From: a virus | Strand: one strand, 5' to 3' | DNA: 54,276 nt | IMG/VR virus record: IMGVR_UViG_3300043539_001043 | Coordinates: 1-54,276 of that record | Shown here: positions 27,244 through 35,112 of the stretch, piece after piece | Position numbering within the stretch: position 1 is the stretch's first letter | How the letters are laid out: each line of letters opens with the position of its first letter | Made by a program: the position numbers and the translations under genes | Notes under the pieces: generated by a model | The model's database searches: none | What the model was told of the DNA's origin: nothing | The model's input: the letters and a program-made list of their open reading frames with translations, nothing else

Positions 27244-29436
27244 ATGTCATATATTATAAAAAGTACAAGTCCATTCGTTTCAATCAAATTAACTGAAATA
27301 GGGAGAACACAACTAGCATTAGGTAAACTTAATTTTTCTTATTGGGCTATAGGTGATTCAGAAATAAATTACGCTAGAGAAGCCATAGTTGATGCTAACC
27401 CAACAAATGTAACGTTATCAGCAACTAGTGTTATTTTTAGACCATTTGATAAACAACCTAATTTGAAATCGTTTGTTCTACCTTCAACCACAACAGACCC
27501 TTTACAAGTTGTTGATAGTTCAATAATTAGTGTTGTTAGGTCAGTTGTTAATAACCAAGCAGATACAAAAGGTTTCTTTGATTACACTGGAGGTACTTTT
27601 AACACCAAAACTGGTTCGACATATGTTAAATATACTTCATATAATTCACCTACCGCAGTTGGTAGTTCTATATTTAGTGGAACAACTAAATTATTTATCA
27701 ACACAACTGGAATAACTACTGGTGATTATGTTTTGATTAAATATAGTTCATATAAAGCATCTTTATCTGGTGGTACGTTAACAGCAAATAGTAACGACAA
27801 ACCATTACAAAACTTATGGTACAAGATTCAAAGTATGTCCGCTTCATCAACTGGATATTATGTTGATTTAGATAGAAAATTACCAAACTTTAATTTAAGT
27901 AACTTTAGTGGTTATTCACAAGTTTTTGTTTATGGTGGCGGTGAAGTTAACAACACATTTGGTGCTGATTCACAAACAGCATATTGGGATTCAAATACAT
28001 TATCATTTGATTCTTTATGTCCAATTAATTGTGAAGAAGTTCCAGTTTGGAATATGAACAATGTATGGTGTGAAACGTTAGCTGGTGTTACTGGTTTAAC
28101 AACAACTAAATTATATGAAGATTATACTAAATATGGTTCTTATCCATACTTAGGTAGTAAATATCCTTATTTTGGTTTGGCTTGTGTTTCTAACGCTTCA
28201 GCATCACAATTAACAACTCAAGCATGTGATACCCCAGGTTTAAGTTCAGTTGACGATGTAGTTAAATCTATATCAATACTTCATTATACAAACAACATGG
28301 TATCTAGTATTTATGGTGAATTCTTCTATACTGATACAGCAAACAACAAATACCTTTATATAGATTTACCAGATTTAATGTATCATAGAAGAGATTTTGC
28401 TTCTGGTTTTGGAACTGAAATGGGTATGAGATTTATTGCTAGCGGTTCAACAAAAGTAATGGATACTGATTTACAATATATTGATTTAATTGAAGACCCG
28501 ACAAGAATCCCTTCAGCTGAAACACCTTTGGTTGTTGGTAAGATTTTCCCACAACTTAAAACAGTTGTAATCCATGACGATGAAATAGTTGCTGCTATGT
28601 CTTATAAATCAAACAGAAACTGGACATTACCAGAATTAAAAGCAACATTATCAGCACCATCTGGTGGTACATCTACTGGTGTGTTAGGTGTTAATGAAAC
28701 AATGTATTTAACTTATACGTTAGATAATCTAGGTGTAACATCTGGTTTCACTTCAGCGTTACCATGTCAAAAATACATTAAAATAACAAATACGACATCA
28801 GCAGCAAAAGATATTCAATTTATCATCAACAATACAGATTTTTTACCTTACATGAGAAAAATTGAAAGTGTTGGTTATGATGGTTATGGTTTCTACGCAT
28901 ATAATTTTAAATTATTATATCAAAAAGTAACAAACATCACAGATAGACCAGACCCAGCATTATGGAAACAATTAGATTACACATCAACAGCAATTACTGG
29001 TGTTTCTGGACAAACAATTAGCCCAACTTTATTAGAAACTCAAACTCCATTAACAAATGGGTTTGTATTAGACTTAATTAAAGACGCATCATCAACTACA
29101 TTTGTATTGGATAATTTAATTAGTTATGTTCCAAACATAACACCAAATAATTTACAATTTGGTGATGAAAGATTTTTCTACGGTAATTTGAACACACATA
29201 TTGGTGCTACTATATTTAAAACTATTTTTGACATAAGAGTTAATTCTAGCCAATTTAATTCAACAACAAATATAACAAGAAGTAGTGATGTAACTACAAA
29301 CCCATCAAATATTAAAGTAAGTGAAGTGGGTATTTATGATTCAGATAAGAATCTAGTTTGTATTGGTAAATTAAGCACACCAGTTGCTTTAGCCAATAAC
29401 AATACAATAACATTAGAATTATCAATTGACTTCTAA
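27244..29436 (+). CDS. Tail-collar-fibre-like protein A, 730 aa
   Basis: The N-terminus has 'VSIKLTEIGRTQLALG' followed by a W-A-I-G-D-S-E-I-N-Y segment, and the C-terminus has V-S-E-V-G-I-Y-D-S-D-K-N-L-V-C-I-G-K. Both halves of this pattern (LTxxGxxxLA near the start and EVGLYDxxGNLxA) are familiar from the N-terminal attachment domain of phage tail-collar fibre proteins. The next gene carries the same two ends, so they are paralogues. Here a large central region, about 600 residues of beta-rich sequence, separates the two motifs. The protein probably mediates fibre attachment on the baseplate. Confidence 0.7.
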   Translation: MSYIIKSTSPFVSIKLTEIGRTQLALGKLNFSYWAIGDSEINYAREAIVDANPTNVTLSATSVIFRPFDKQPNLKSFVLPSTTTDPLQVVDSSIISVVRSVVNNQADTKGFFDYTGGTFNTKTGSTYVKYTSYNSPTAVGSSIFSGTTKLFINTTGITTGDYVLIKYSSYKASLSGGTLTANSNDKPLQNLWYKIQSMSASSTGYYVDLDRKLPNFNLSNFSGYSQVFVYGGGEVNNTFGADSQTAYWDSNTLSFDSLCPINCEEVPVWNMNNVWCETLAGVTGLTTTKLYEDYTKYGSYPYLGSKYPYFGLACVSNASASQLTTQACDTPGLSSVDDVVKSISILHYTNNMVSSIYGEFFYTDTANNKYLYIDLPDLMYHRRDFASGFGTEMGMRFIASGSTKVMDTDLQYIDLIEDPTRIPSAETPLVVGKIFPQLKTVVIHDDEIVAAMSYKSNRNWTLPELKATLSAPSGGTSTGVLGVNETMYLTYTLDNLGVTSGFTSALPCQKYIKITNTTSAAKDIQFIINNTDFLPYMRKIESVGYDGYGFYAYNFKLLYQKVTNITDRPDPALWKQLDYTSTAITGVSGQTISPTLLETQTPLTNGFVLDLIKDASSTTFVLDNLISYVPNITPNNLQFGDERFFYGNLNTHIGATIFKTIFDIRVNSSQFNSTTNITRSSDVTTNPSNIKVSEVGIYDSDKNLVCIGKLSTPVALANNNTITLELSIDF

Positions 29437-29438
29437 AA

Positions 29439-30656
29439 ATGGGATTTAACAGTTCAGCAACATCGGTAACATTAACAGCTAAGTTAACGCCAATAGGTAG
29501 ACAAAAATTAGTGTCTACTAACAATAATTTAATTAAGTTTTTCAGTTTAGGTGACTCTGACGCTAATTACTATAGTAGTTTAACTTTATCATCTGGTCAA
29601 GTACCTTCAATAAACGGTGAGATAGGTTTTGCGAATACAATTAGCAACAGTACCCCTCAATTTGTAGGGATAAAAAGCTTTTTAGTTGTAAATCAAAATG
29701 GTGATTTAACTAAACCAGTTTCACCAGAATCTATAAATATTTTAACTGAAACAGCAAATAACGGTTCAGTTACAATAAGTGGTAATAACTTAACATATAA
29801 CTTAGTAAATAGAAATAATGTTAATTCAGACCCATTAGTTAATTTATTTGGTTCTTTTAATTTACCATTAGACTCAACATCGGATATTAATTATACTGGT
29901 GTTACAGCAGCAAATGGTGGTTATTCAGACACTTGTTTTAGTGGTTTTGCTACTAACAAAGTGTTATTCATCGGAATCAACAATGCATCATATGGTGAAG
30001 TAATTGACGGTAAAACAGTTAAATTAGTATTACCTACTAGTGCTGGAACATATACTTTATATAGTACTTTACAATCTGGTAATGGTACTGTAAATGAATT
30101 AGATGCTAGTTATAGAGATATCGCAAATAATGTTGTTTTATTTGGTTTAAATGTTGCTCCATTATTTAGTGACACGATTAAAAAACCTAATAGTGATGCA
30201 TCATTAAGTTGGGCTACTGGTTACGGTTTAGATAAACCATTTAGTAATAATGGTAAGAGAGCATATAGTTTACAAACAAATAGTAACATAGCGTTGACAG
30301 CAGATACTGCTGTTGGTATGGCTTATTTAGATAAAGGGTTTATTGCAATTACTAACCCAGTTATTATTGATGCTATCACTTCAACTGGAACTACATTATT
30401 TTCTGGAATAACAGCTACTACTTTAACATTTGATAGTATATCAACAAATGTAAGTCAAATAATCACATGTATAGCTGAAAGAGGTGAATTTGGTGCGTCA
30501 ACTAGCATTTATTTTGCTGATGATGACATTGCAAAAGTAACTGAAGTTGGATTATATGATGATTTTGGAAATTTGATTGCTTATGGTAAAACAGATAGAC
30601 AAATCACTAAAAATGTTAATCAATTTTTAGCTTTATCAATAAAAATTACCATATAA
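29439..30656 (+). CDS. Tail-collar-fibre-like protein B, 405 aa
   Basis: Paralogue of the preceding gene, 2 nt downstream. N-terminal 'LTAKLTPIGRQKLVS' plus F-F-S-L-G-D-S-D-A-N-Y-Y, and C-terminal V-T-E-V-G-L-Y-D-D-F-G-N-L-I-A-Y-G-K match the ends of protein A, but the middle is about half as long. This indicates duplication followed by exchange or loss of central domains. It closes the structural operon; no clear terminator follows before the resolvase gene. Confidence 0.7.
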   Translation: MGFNSSATSVTLTAKLTPIGRQKLVSTNNNLIKFFSLGDSDANYYSSLTLSSGQVPSINGEIGFANTISNSTPQFVGIKSFLVVNQNGDLTKPVSPESINILTETANNGSVTISGNNLTYNLVNRNNVNSDPLVNLFGSFNLPLDSTSDINYTGVTAANGGYSDTCFSGFATNKVLFIGINNASYGEVIDGKTVKLVLPTSAGTYTLYSTLQSGNGTVNELDASYRDIANNVVLFGLNVAPLFSDTIKKPNSDASLSWATGYGLDKPFSNNGKRAYSLQTNSNIALTADTAVGMAYLDKGFIAITNPVIIDAITSTGTTLFSGITATTLTFDSISTNVSQIITCIAERGEFGASTSIYFADDDIAKVTEVGLYDDFGNLIAYGKTDRQITKNVNQFLALSIKITI

Positions 30657-30704
30657 CTCTTTATTTTTTTCATTTTAATTTTATATTCATTTAAAATTAA
30701 AATC

Positions 30705-31352
30705 ATGAAAGAAAAACAAAGTTTTTTATTAGCGTTAGATGTTTCGACATCTACAATAGGTATTGCATTATTTGAAGACTTAGGTAAAAAAGGTGAACTT
30801 AAATTGTTACACCATGTTTCACCTATTGTTAAACCAAAACCATCAAATAAGATGGAAGAGTTATTCAAAAAAATTGAAATATTTGAAAAAGAATTTTTAT
30901 TTAAATATAGAGAAATAGGTATTGACCGAGTAGTAATAGAAGAACCTTTACTACAATCAAACAACGTATATACAATTGCTACATTATTAAGATTTAACGG
31001 TATGATTTCTAAGTCAGTATACGACACATTAGGGATTGTACCAGAATTTATTTCATCTTATGACGCTAGACAATATTCATTCCCAGAATTAATGGCTATT
31101 AGAACTTTTAAGAAAGACGGAACAGCATTAAACGAAAAACAAATAGCTAAAAATAAACCAGTGTTGTTTGGTGGATATCCTTTTGACGTTGATAAGAAAT
31201 ATGTGCTTTGGGAAAAGGTTGCTGAATTAGAACCACAAGTAACTTGGTTCTATGACAAAAACAACAAACTTAAAAAAGAAACATTTGACACATCCGATGC
31301 TTATGTTGCTGGAATAGGGTTCATGTATAAAAATAATCTTTGGGATAGATAA
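30705..31352 (+). CDS. RuvC-like Holliday-junction resolvase
   Basis: A 215-aa RNase H-fold protein. Catalytic carboxylates fit RuvC: Asp12 in L-A-L-D-V-S-T-S-T-I-G, Glu79/Glu80 in R-V-V-I-E-E-P, and a C-terminal D-T-S-D-A-Y-V-A motif (Asp195/Asp198). Such enzymes cut branched DNA during recombination and clear junctions before packaging. T4 uses the unrelated endonuclease VII (gp49) instead, so this lineage has a different solution. The gene opens the DNA-metabolism block, 48 nt after the fibre operon, and is followed by the primase. The family call is good; the exact substrate is inferred. Confidence 0.82.
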   Translation: MKEKQSFLLALDVSTSTIGIALFEDLGKKGELKLLHHVSPIVKPKPSNKMEELFKKIEIFEKEFLFKYREIGIDRVVIEEPLLQSNNVYTIATLLRFNGMISKSVYDTLGIVPEFISSYDARQYSFPELMAIRTFKKDGTALNEKQIAKNKPVLFGGYPFDVDKKYVLWEKVAELEPQVTWFYDKNNKLKKETFDTSDAYVAGIGFMYKNNLWDR

Positions 31353-31371
31353 TAAATTTTGTAAAATATTT

Positions 31372-31400
31372 GTAATTGGTTTATAAATTTTGTAATTTTG
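31372..31400 (+). promoter_or_regulatory. Host-type (Bacteroidota) promoter before primase
   Basis: TAATTTTG at 31393-31400 is an exact TAnnTTTG -7 box. TTTG runs upstream, at about 31369-31372 and earlier, supply a -33 box at a spacing of about 20. The -7 box ends only 4 nt before the GTG start of the primase, so the mRNA would be essentially leaderless. A less exact alternative uses TATAAATTTTG just upstream. Confidence 0.55.
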
Positions 31401-31404
31401 AACC

Positions 31405-32343
31405 GTGAATGAATATTTAGTATATATTTTAGAAAGTTTTTTAGGTCCTCATAGAAAATATAATGAGGAAACGGGGCAAATTGCCTTTGATTGTCCAGCA
31501 TGCGGTGAAGACAAGGACATGCCAGAGGGTGATGGTAAAGGTAACTTAGAAGTTAACTACGAAGAATCAGTTTATAAATGTTGGGCTTGTAAAGAAAAAA
31601 ACAACATGTATGGTTCTGTTTTTAAATTACTTAAACGATACGGTACACCTAAAAACTTACGAGATTACGTATTAATCAAACCAGACATAAACATATCCGA
31701 AAAAGAAAAAAAGAACATTGTTCTTACATTACCAGAAAGTTATAAAGAATTGTCTAAATGCAAAGGCGATGAATATCGTTATAAGCAAGCCATTAATTAT
31801 TTACGTGAAAGAGGTATTACAGATGAAATAATCAAAGATTATAAAATAGGTTTTACAACTACTGGTAAATTTTTTAATAGGGTAATTATACCATCATATA
31901 ATTCAGATGGTGATTTAAATTATTTTATTGCTAGATGGTTCCCAAAAGATTTTACAAAACTAAAATATCTAAATCCAGATGTTGAAAAACAAGAAATAGT
32001 CTTCAATGAAGGTAAAATAAATTGGGATTCAACAATCTATCTGGTTGAAGGTGCGACAGACCATATTGTTACACCTAATTCAATTCCGTTATTAGGTAAA
32101 TTCTTACCAGAACAATTGTTGGACTTGCTGCAAGAAAAAGCAAAAGCTTATGTTGTTATTGTTATGGATGATGATGCGTATGATGACACTGTTAGATTAT
32201 ACCATGAAATAAACTTTGGTGAGTTAAGAGGTAAAGTAAAAGTGGTCAAATGTCCAGAAGGTTATGACCCATCTAAAGTATTTGAAAAATGGGGGTATAA
32301 AGGCGTGATACAGTTATTACAAAGTTCTTATAAATTAACCTAA
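31405..32343 (+). CDS. DnaG-type DNA primase
   Basis: A 312-aa primase that lays down RNA primers at the fork. N-terminal zinc ribbon: C30-P-A-C33 and C59-W-A-C62. The central/C-terminal TOPRIM domain shows Y-L-V-E-G-A-T-D (catalytic Glu, about 219) and V-I-V-M-D-D-D-A-Y-D-D (metal-binding Asp, about 260). It lacks the helicase-binding extension of bacterial DnaG and is close in size to T4 gp61. The start is GTG at 31405: an in-frame TGA at 31399 excludes earlier starts and the next Met lies inside the zinc ribbon. Its end overlaps the end of the convergent minus-strand gene by 9 nt. Confidence 0.9.
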   Translation: MNEYLVYILESFLGPHRKYNEETGQIAFDCPACGEDKDMPEGDGKGNLEVNYEESVYKCWACKEKNNMYGSVFKLLKRYGTPKNLRDYVLIKPDINISEKEKKNIVLTLPESYKELSKCKGDEYRYKQAINYLRERGITDEIIKDYKIGFTTTGKFFNRVIIPSYNSDGDLNYFIARWFPKDFTKLKYLNPDVEKQEIVFNEGKINWDSTIYLVEGATDHIVTPNSIPLLGKFLPEQLLDLLQEKAKAYVVIVMDDDAYDDTVRLYHEINFGELRGKVKVVKCPEGYDPSKVFEKWGYKGVIQLLQSSYKLT

Positions 32344-32853
32344 TTCTTTAAATTTTTGAATTATTTCTGATTTATCTTCATTTGTTTTCAACACACATAA
32401 TTGACCTACTTTGGAATCATAAACTTCAAAACTAGAGTTTTGTTTTAATTTATTCCAAATTGCTGGTATTTGTTCTTGGTTAGCTCTTTTTTCATAACTA
32501 GAAAATGCGTGACCAAACTCAAATATAAATTTTTCATAAATTTTATAACCTAACCCTTTTCCTTGCAGATTAAAGTCCATTAAAAGATTGATGATTAAAT
32601 ATAAATCATTTACCAATTTAACATCTAAAACTATACCTTCATTTACTTGTTTTTCATTTGGTAATTTAATACCAATAAAAATCAAATCAACACCGTCATT
32701 ACCCAAATCAATTAGTTCAATATCGTTATAGTTTATATTTCTATAACTTTCTTCATCACCAATTAATTCAACTGGTTCTGGGGTTCTAAGTGATTCTTTT
32801 AAAATTTCTTTTTTTAATGATTCGTTAAGTTTACGTTTTATAAATTCTTTCAT
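32335..32853 (-). CDS. Putative GNAT-like acetyltransferase with N-terminal leader
   Basis: A 172-aa protein on the opposite strand to its neighbours. Residues about 93-110 (D-F-N-L-Q-G-K-G-L-G-Y-K-I-Y-E-K-F) fit motif A of GNAT acetyltransferases, where Q-x-x-G-x-G/A binds acetyl-CoA; the rest matches only weakly, so substrate and activity are unknown. The N-terminus M-K-E-F-I-K-R-K-L-N-E-S-L resembles short leaders on other late proteins here. A GTATTTATAT motif lies 11 nt before its start on its own strand, so it is probably a late gene embedded among early genes. It converges on the primase gene, overlapping it by 9 nt. Confidence 0.55.
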   Translation of the reverse strand: MKEFIKRKLNESLKKEILKESLRTPEPVELIGDEESYRNINYNDIELIDLGNDGVDLIFIGIKLPNEKQVNEGIVLDVKLVNDLYLIINLLMDFNLQGKGLGYKIYEKFIFEFGHAFSSYEKRANQEQIPAIWNKLKQNSSFEVYDSKVGQLCVLKTNEDKSEIIQKFKELG

Positions 32854-32864
32854 AATAACTTTTA

Positions 32865-32874
32865 ATATAAATAC
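32865..32874 (-). promoter_or_regulatory. Late-promoter-like motif on the minus strand
   Basis: Read on the minus strand this is GTATTTATAT followed by TAAAAGTT, ending 11 nt before the ATG of the GNAT-like gene. It matches the spacing and A-rich downstream context of the plus-strand copies, evidence that the motif is directional. Confidence 0.55.
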
Positions 32875-32905
32875 TTGTATTTTAACTAAAATTAGTGTAA
32901 ATTTG
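32875..32905 (+). promoter_or_regulatory. Host-type promoter before the PD-(D/E)XK nuclease gene
   Basis: TTG at 32875-32877, a 20-nt spacer, and TAAATTTG at 32898-32905 match the Bacteroidota consensus. The ATG follows 16 nt later. It is divergent from and partly adjacent to the minus-strand late motif, so the two promoters lie back to back. Confidence 0.65.
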
Positions 32906-32921
32906 TGTTAAATTAAAAATT

Positions 32922-33704
32922 ATGAGTAAAGCAAAATTATGGGAAGGTCCAGTATTTCTAGAACCTATTGAACATAAATATCATCATAGAGTAACTGGTA
33001 AAACTTATAAATCGGTTACAACTACATTATCGTCTATTGAACCTCACTTTGATTCTGAAGCGGTTTCTATGGCTATTGTTAACCAAGCTGATAATGTTAA
33101 ACAAGAACGTTATATTGGGATGAATCAGCTGCAAATTTTAGAATATTGGCAGATGTTAAATGATGAAGCTAACGTATATGGTTCTAAAGTCCATGATATT
33201 GTTGAAAGATATCTATTGGCTAATAAATGGTATTTTCCAGATGACACAGAAGAAGGTCAGTTTGAACAAAGAGTTATTGAAGGATTTACAGCGTTGAATA
33301 TTGATGAAGGTGTTGCAATGTGGCCAGAAAGAATTCTATTTGCTGAGCAATATGAGTTGGCTGGTATGTCCGACCTTATTATTGACATTGATGATGTATA
33401 TTTTGATGTTTGGGACTGGAAGACAAACCGTGAGTTTAATTTCTTTGACCCATTTGGTTATAAGACGCTTTTTAAGCCATTCGACCACATGCAGTCATGC
33501 CAATGGTCAGTTTATACATTACAGTTGTCTGTGTACGCTTATATGTACGAATTAGAGTTTCCTAAAAGAAAGTGCAGACAAATTAGAATTGGATATTGGG
33601 ACAAAGAAAAAATGTCATTTGAAAAAATACAAATAATGTATATGAAAAACGAAGCTAAGAAGCTAGTTGAGATGCATTATTATAACTTAATGAAAAACGC
33701 ATAA
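32922..33704 (+). CDS. PD-(D/E)XK superfamily nuclease (Cas4/AddB-like)
   Basis: A 260-aa nuclease. Motifs in order: G-S-K-V-H91-D (the conserved His of the RecB/Cas4 type), L-A-G-M-S-D-L-I (Asp near 151), F-D-V-W-D-W-K-T (D-x-K core near 165) and a Q-W-S-V-Y-T-L-Q-L-S-V-Y-A-Y motif (about 192-206). No Cys cluster of an iron-sulfur type is seen. The gene leads the recombination set with Mre11-like gp47 (1 nt later) and Rad50-like gp46, so it likely processes DNA ends in recombination-dependent replication or degrades host DNA. Confidence 0.82.
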   Translation: MSKAKLWEGPVFLEPIEHKYHHRVTGKTYKSVTTTLSSIEPHFDSEAVSMAIVNQADNVKQERYIGMNQLQILEYWQMLNDEANVYGSKVHDIVERYLLANKWYFPDDTEEGQFEQRVIEGFTALNIDEGVAMWPERILFAEQYELAGMSDLIIDIDDVYFDVWDWKTNREFNFFDPFGYKTLFKPFDHMQSCQWSVYTLQLSVYAYMYELEFPKRKCRQIRIGYWDKEKMSFEKIQIMYMKNEAKKLVEMHYYNLMKNA

Positions 33705-33705
33705 T

Positions 33706-34518
33706 ATGATAAAAAAAGTAGTACACTTAGCTGATATACATATCAGAACTCTTAGAATGCATGATGAATATAAAGATGTATTCAAAACGCTGTTGAAAGA
33801 TTTAAGAGAACTGTTAGTTGATTACAGCAGAGAAGAAATTAGAATAGTTATAGCTGGTGATTTAGTTCACCAAAAAATTGTTATCTCAAATGAGATGTTA
33901 ATTTTAGGTACATGGTTGCTAAGAAAACTAGAAGAAATAGCACCAGTTATTCTTATAGCTGGAAACCATGACTTGTTAGAAAACAATGCTAACAGAATGG
34001 ACAGTATAACACCAATGGTACAATTTTTGGGTGACAAAGATATAAACTATTTTAAAGAATCTAAATGTTATTTGGATGACAATATTGTTTGGTGTGCCTA
34101 TTCAATCTTTGAAGAAAATGCAAGACCAGATATTGAAGGTGCTAGGATTGAGTTTGGTGATGATAAAACTTACATTGGGTTATTTCATGCACCAATAATG
34201 AACGCTAAGACTGACATCGGTTATTCAATTGACCATGGTGCTGAATTAGATATATTTGAAGGTTGTGATATTGCAATGTTAGGTGACATACATAAACGTC
34301 AGATATTTAACCATAAAGATATTATGATAGCCTATCCATCATCGCTTATACAACAAAACTTTGGTGAGAATATTACTAAACATGGATTTTTATTATGGGA
34401 TGTTGAAACTAAAACATATACAGAACATGATGTAGATAACAAATATTCGTTTTATCAATTTAAAATCACTTCATTAGAAGATATTGAGAACGGAGAAGAA
34501 AAACTTACTAACTTATGA
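33706..34518 (+). CDS. Recombination exonuclease subunit, Mre11/SbcD/gp47-like
   Basis: A 270-aa calcineurin-type phosphoesterase. Metal-binding motifs appear in order: H-L-A-D10-I-H12, A-G-D52-L-V-H, G-N87-H88-D89, L-F-H-A-P (about 165) and G-D-I-H-K (about 198). With the Rad50-like partner encoded downstream it forms the T4 gp46/47-type complex that resects DNA ends for recombination-dependent replication. Length is shorter than T4 gp47. Its TGA overlaps the next ATG (ATGA), and two small genes separate it from the gp46-like gene. Confidence 0.9.
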   Translation: MIKKVVHLADIHIRTLRMHDEYKDVFKTLLKDLRELLVDYSREEIRIVIAGDLVHQKIVISNEMLILGTWLLRKLEEIAPVILIAGNHDLLENNANRMDSITPMVQFLGDKDINYFKESKCYLDDNIVWCAYSIFEENARPDIEGARIEFGDDKTYIGLFHAPIMNAKTDIGYSIDHGAELDIFEGCDIAMLGDIHKRQIFNHKDIMIAYPSSLIQQNFGENITKHGFLLWDVETKTYTEHDVDNKYSFYQFKITSLEDIENGEEKLTNL

Positions 34519-34745
34519 AATTGAGCGAATTAAAAGAGTTCATTAATTCATTACCAGAAGAAATGAATGATTTCACTGTTGTGAATGGTGAATATGGGTT
34601 TGTTGACCCAGAGAACGAACAAGGGTTTATTTATAGAGCCGATAAACCAGTATTGGCAATAAACGTTGATGAAAAAGATATGGAAGTTGTCTTGCTGCAT
34701 CAAACACGTGAAGATTTAACAAAAGTTGACCTTGGAGATATCTAA
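34515..34745 (+). CDS. Small acidic protein in the gp47-gp46 operon
   Basis: A 76-aa acidic protein, M-K-L-S-E-L-K-E-F-I-N-S-L-P-E-E-M at its start, with a beta-rich body. It begins on the ATGA overlap with the gp47-like gene. The N-terminal helix followed by 'LPEEMND' resembles a common type of small phage protein without known function. Coupling to the nuclease suggests, at most, an accessory role. Confidence 0.65.
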   Translation: MKLSELKEFINSLPEEMNDFTVVNGEYGFVDPENEQGFIYRADKPVLAINVDEKDMEVVLLHQTREDLTKVDLGDI

Positions 34746-35112
34746 ACAATTAAAAGATGAAATTTGGGATTATTGCAGAGCCAATAATATTACGAATATT
34801 GATGACTTTATGACTAAAGTTCTTAAACAAGGTTTCACTATTGAAAAGTACGGTTCAACGCCAGTACCAACTGTCAAAGAAAAGATTGTCGAAGTAGAAA
34901 AAATTGTTGAAGTAGAAAAGGTTGTCGAAGTAATCAAAGAAGTACCTATCAATATGGTTGATATGGAAATGGATGAAAAGATAAAAAACTACATTAAACT
35001 GGCTGAACTTGGCGAGAAAAAACTACGTGAATGTAGTGATTTAAGTGATGTTCTTAGAAAACAATTAGAAATAGAAAAAAACAAAAATAAAACAGATTTA
35101 TATGGAGAATAG
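34726..35112 (+). CDS. Small helical protein with KIVEVE repeat, TTG start
   Basis: A 128-aa protein. No ATG is available: an in-frame stop lies just upstream and the first candidate codons are TTG at 34726 and 34732, both inside the end of the previous gene. The N-terminal part (about 5-40) is helical, with Y-C-R-A-N-N-I-T-N-I-D-D-F, like a short ribbon-helix or wHTH-type segment. Residues about 50-75 form an imperfect I-V-E-V-E-K repeat, a spacer often seen in phage proteins, followed by a helical tail. It overlaps the gp46-like gene by 11 nt. Function unknown. Confidence 0.6.
   Translation: MTLEISKQLKDEIWDYCRANNITNIDDFMTKVLKQGFTIEKYGSTPVPTVKEKIVEVEKIVEVEKVVEVIKEVPINMVDMEMDEKIKNYIKLAELGEKKLRECSDLSDVLRKQLEIEKNKNKTDLYGE
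34884..34937 (+). repeat. Imperfect 18-nt coding repeat (IVEVEK)
   Basis: Three imperfect copies of a unit of the type GATTGTCGAAGTAGAAAA encode consecutive I-V-E-V-E-K / V-V-E-V-I-K blocks in the 128-aa protein. Confidence 0.8.
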
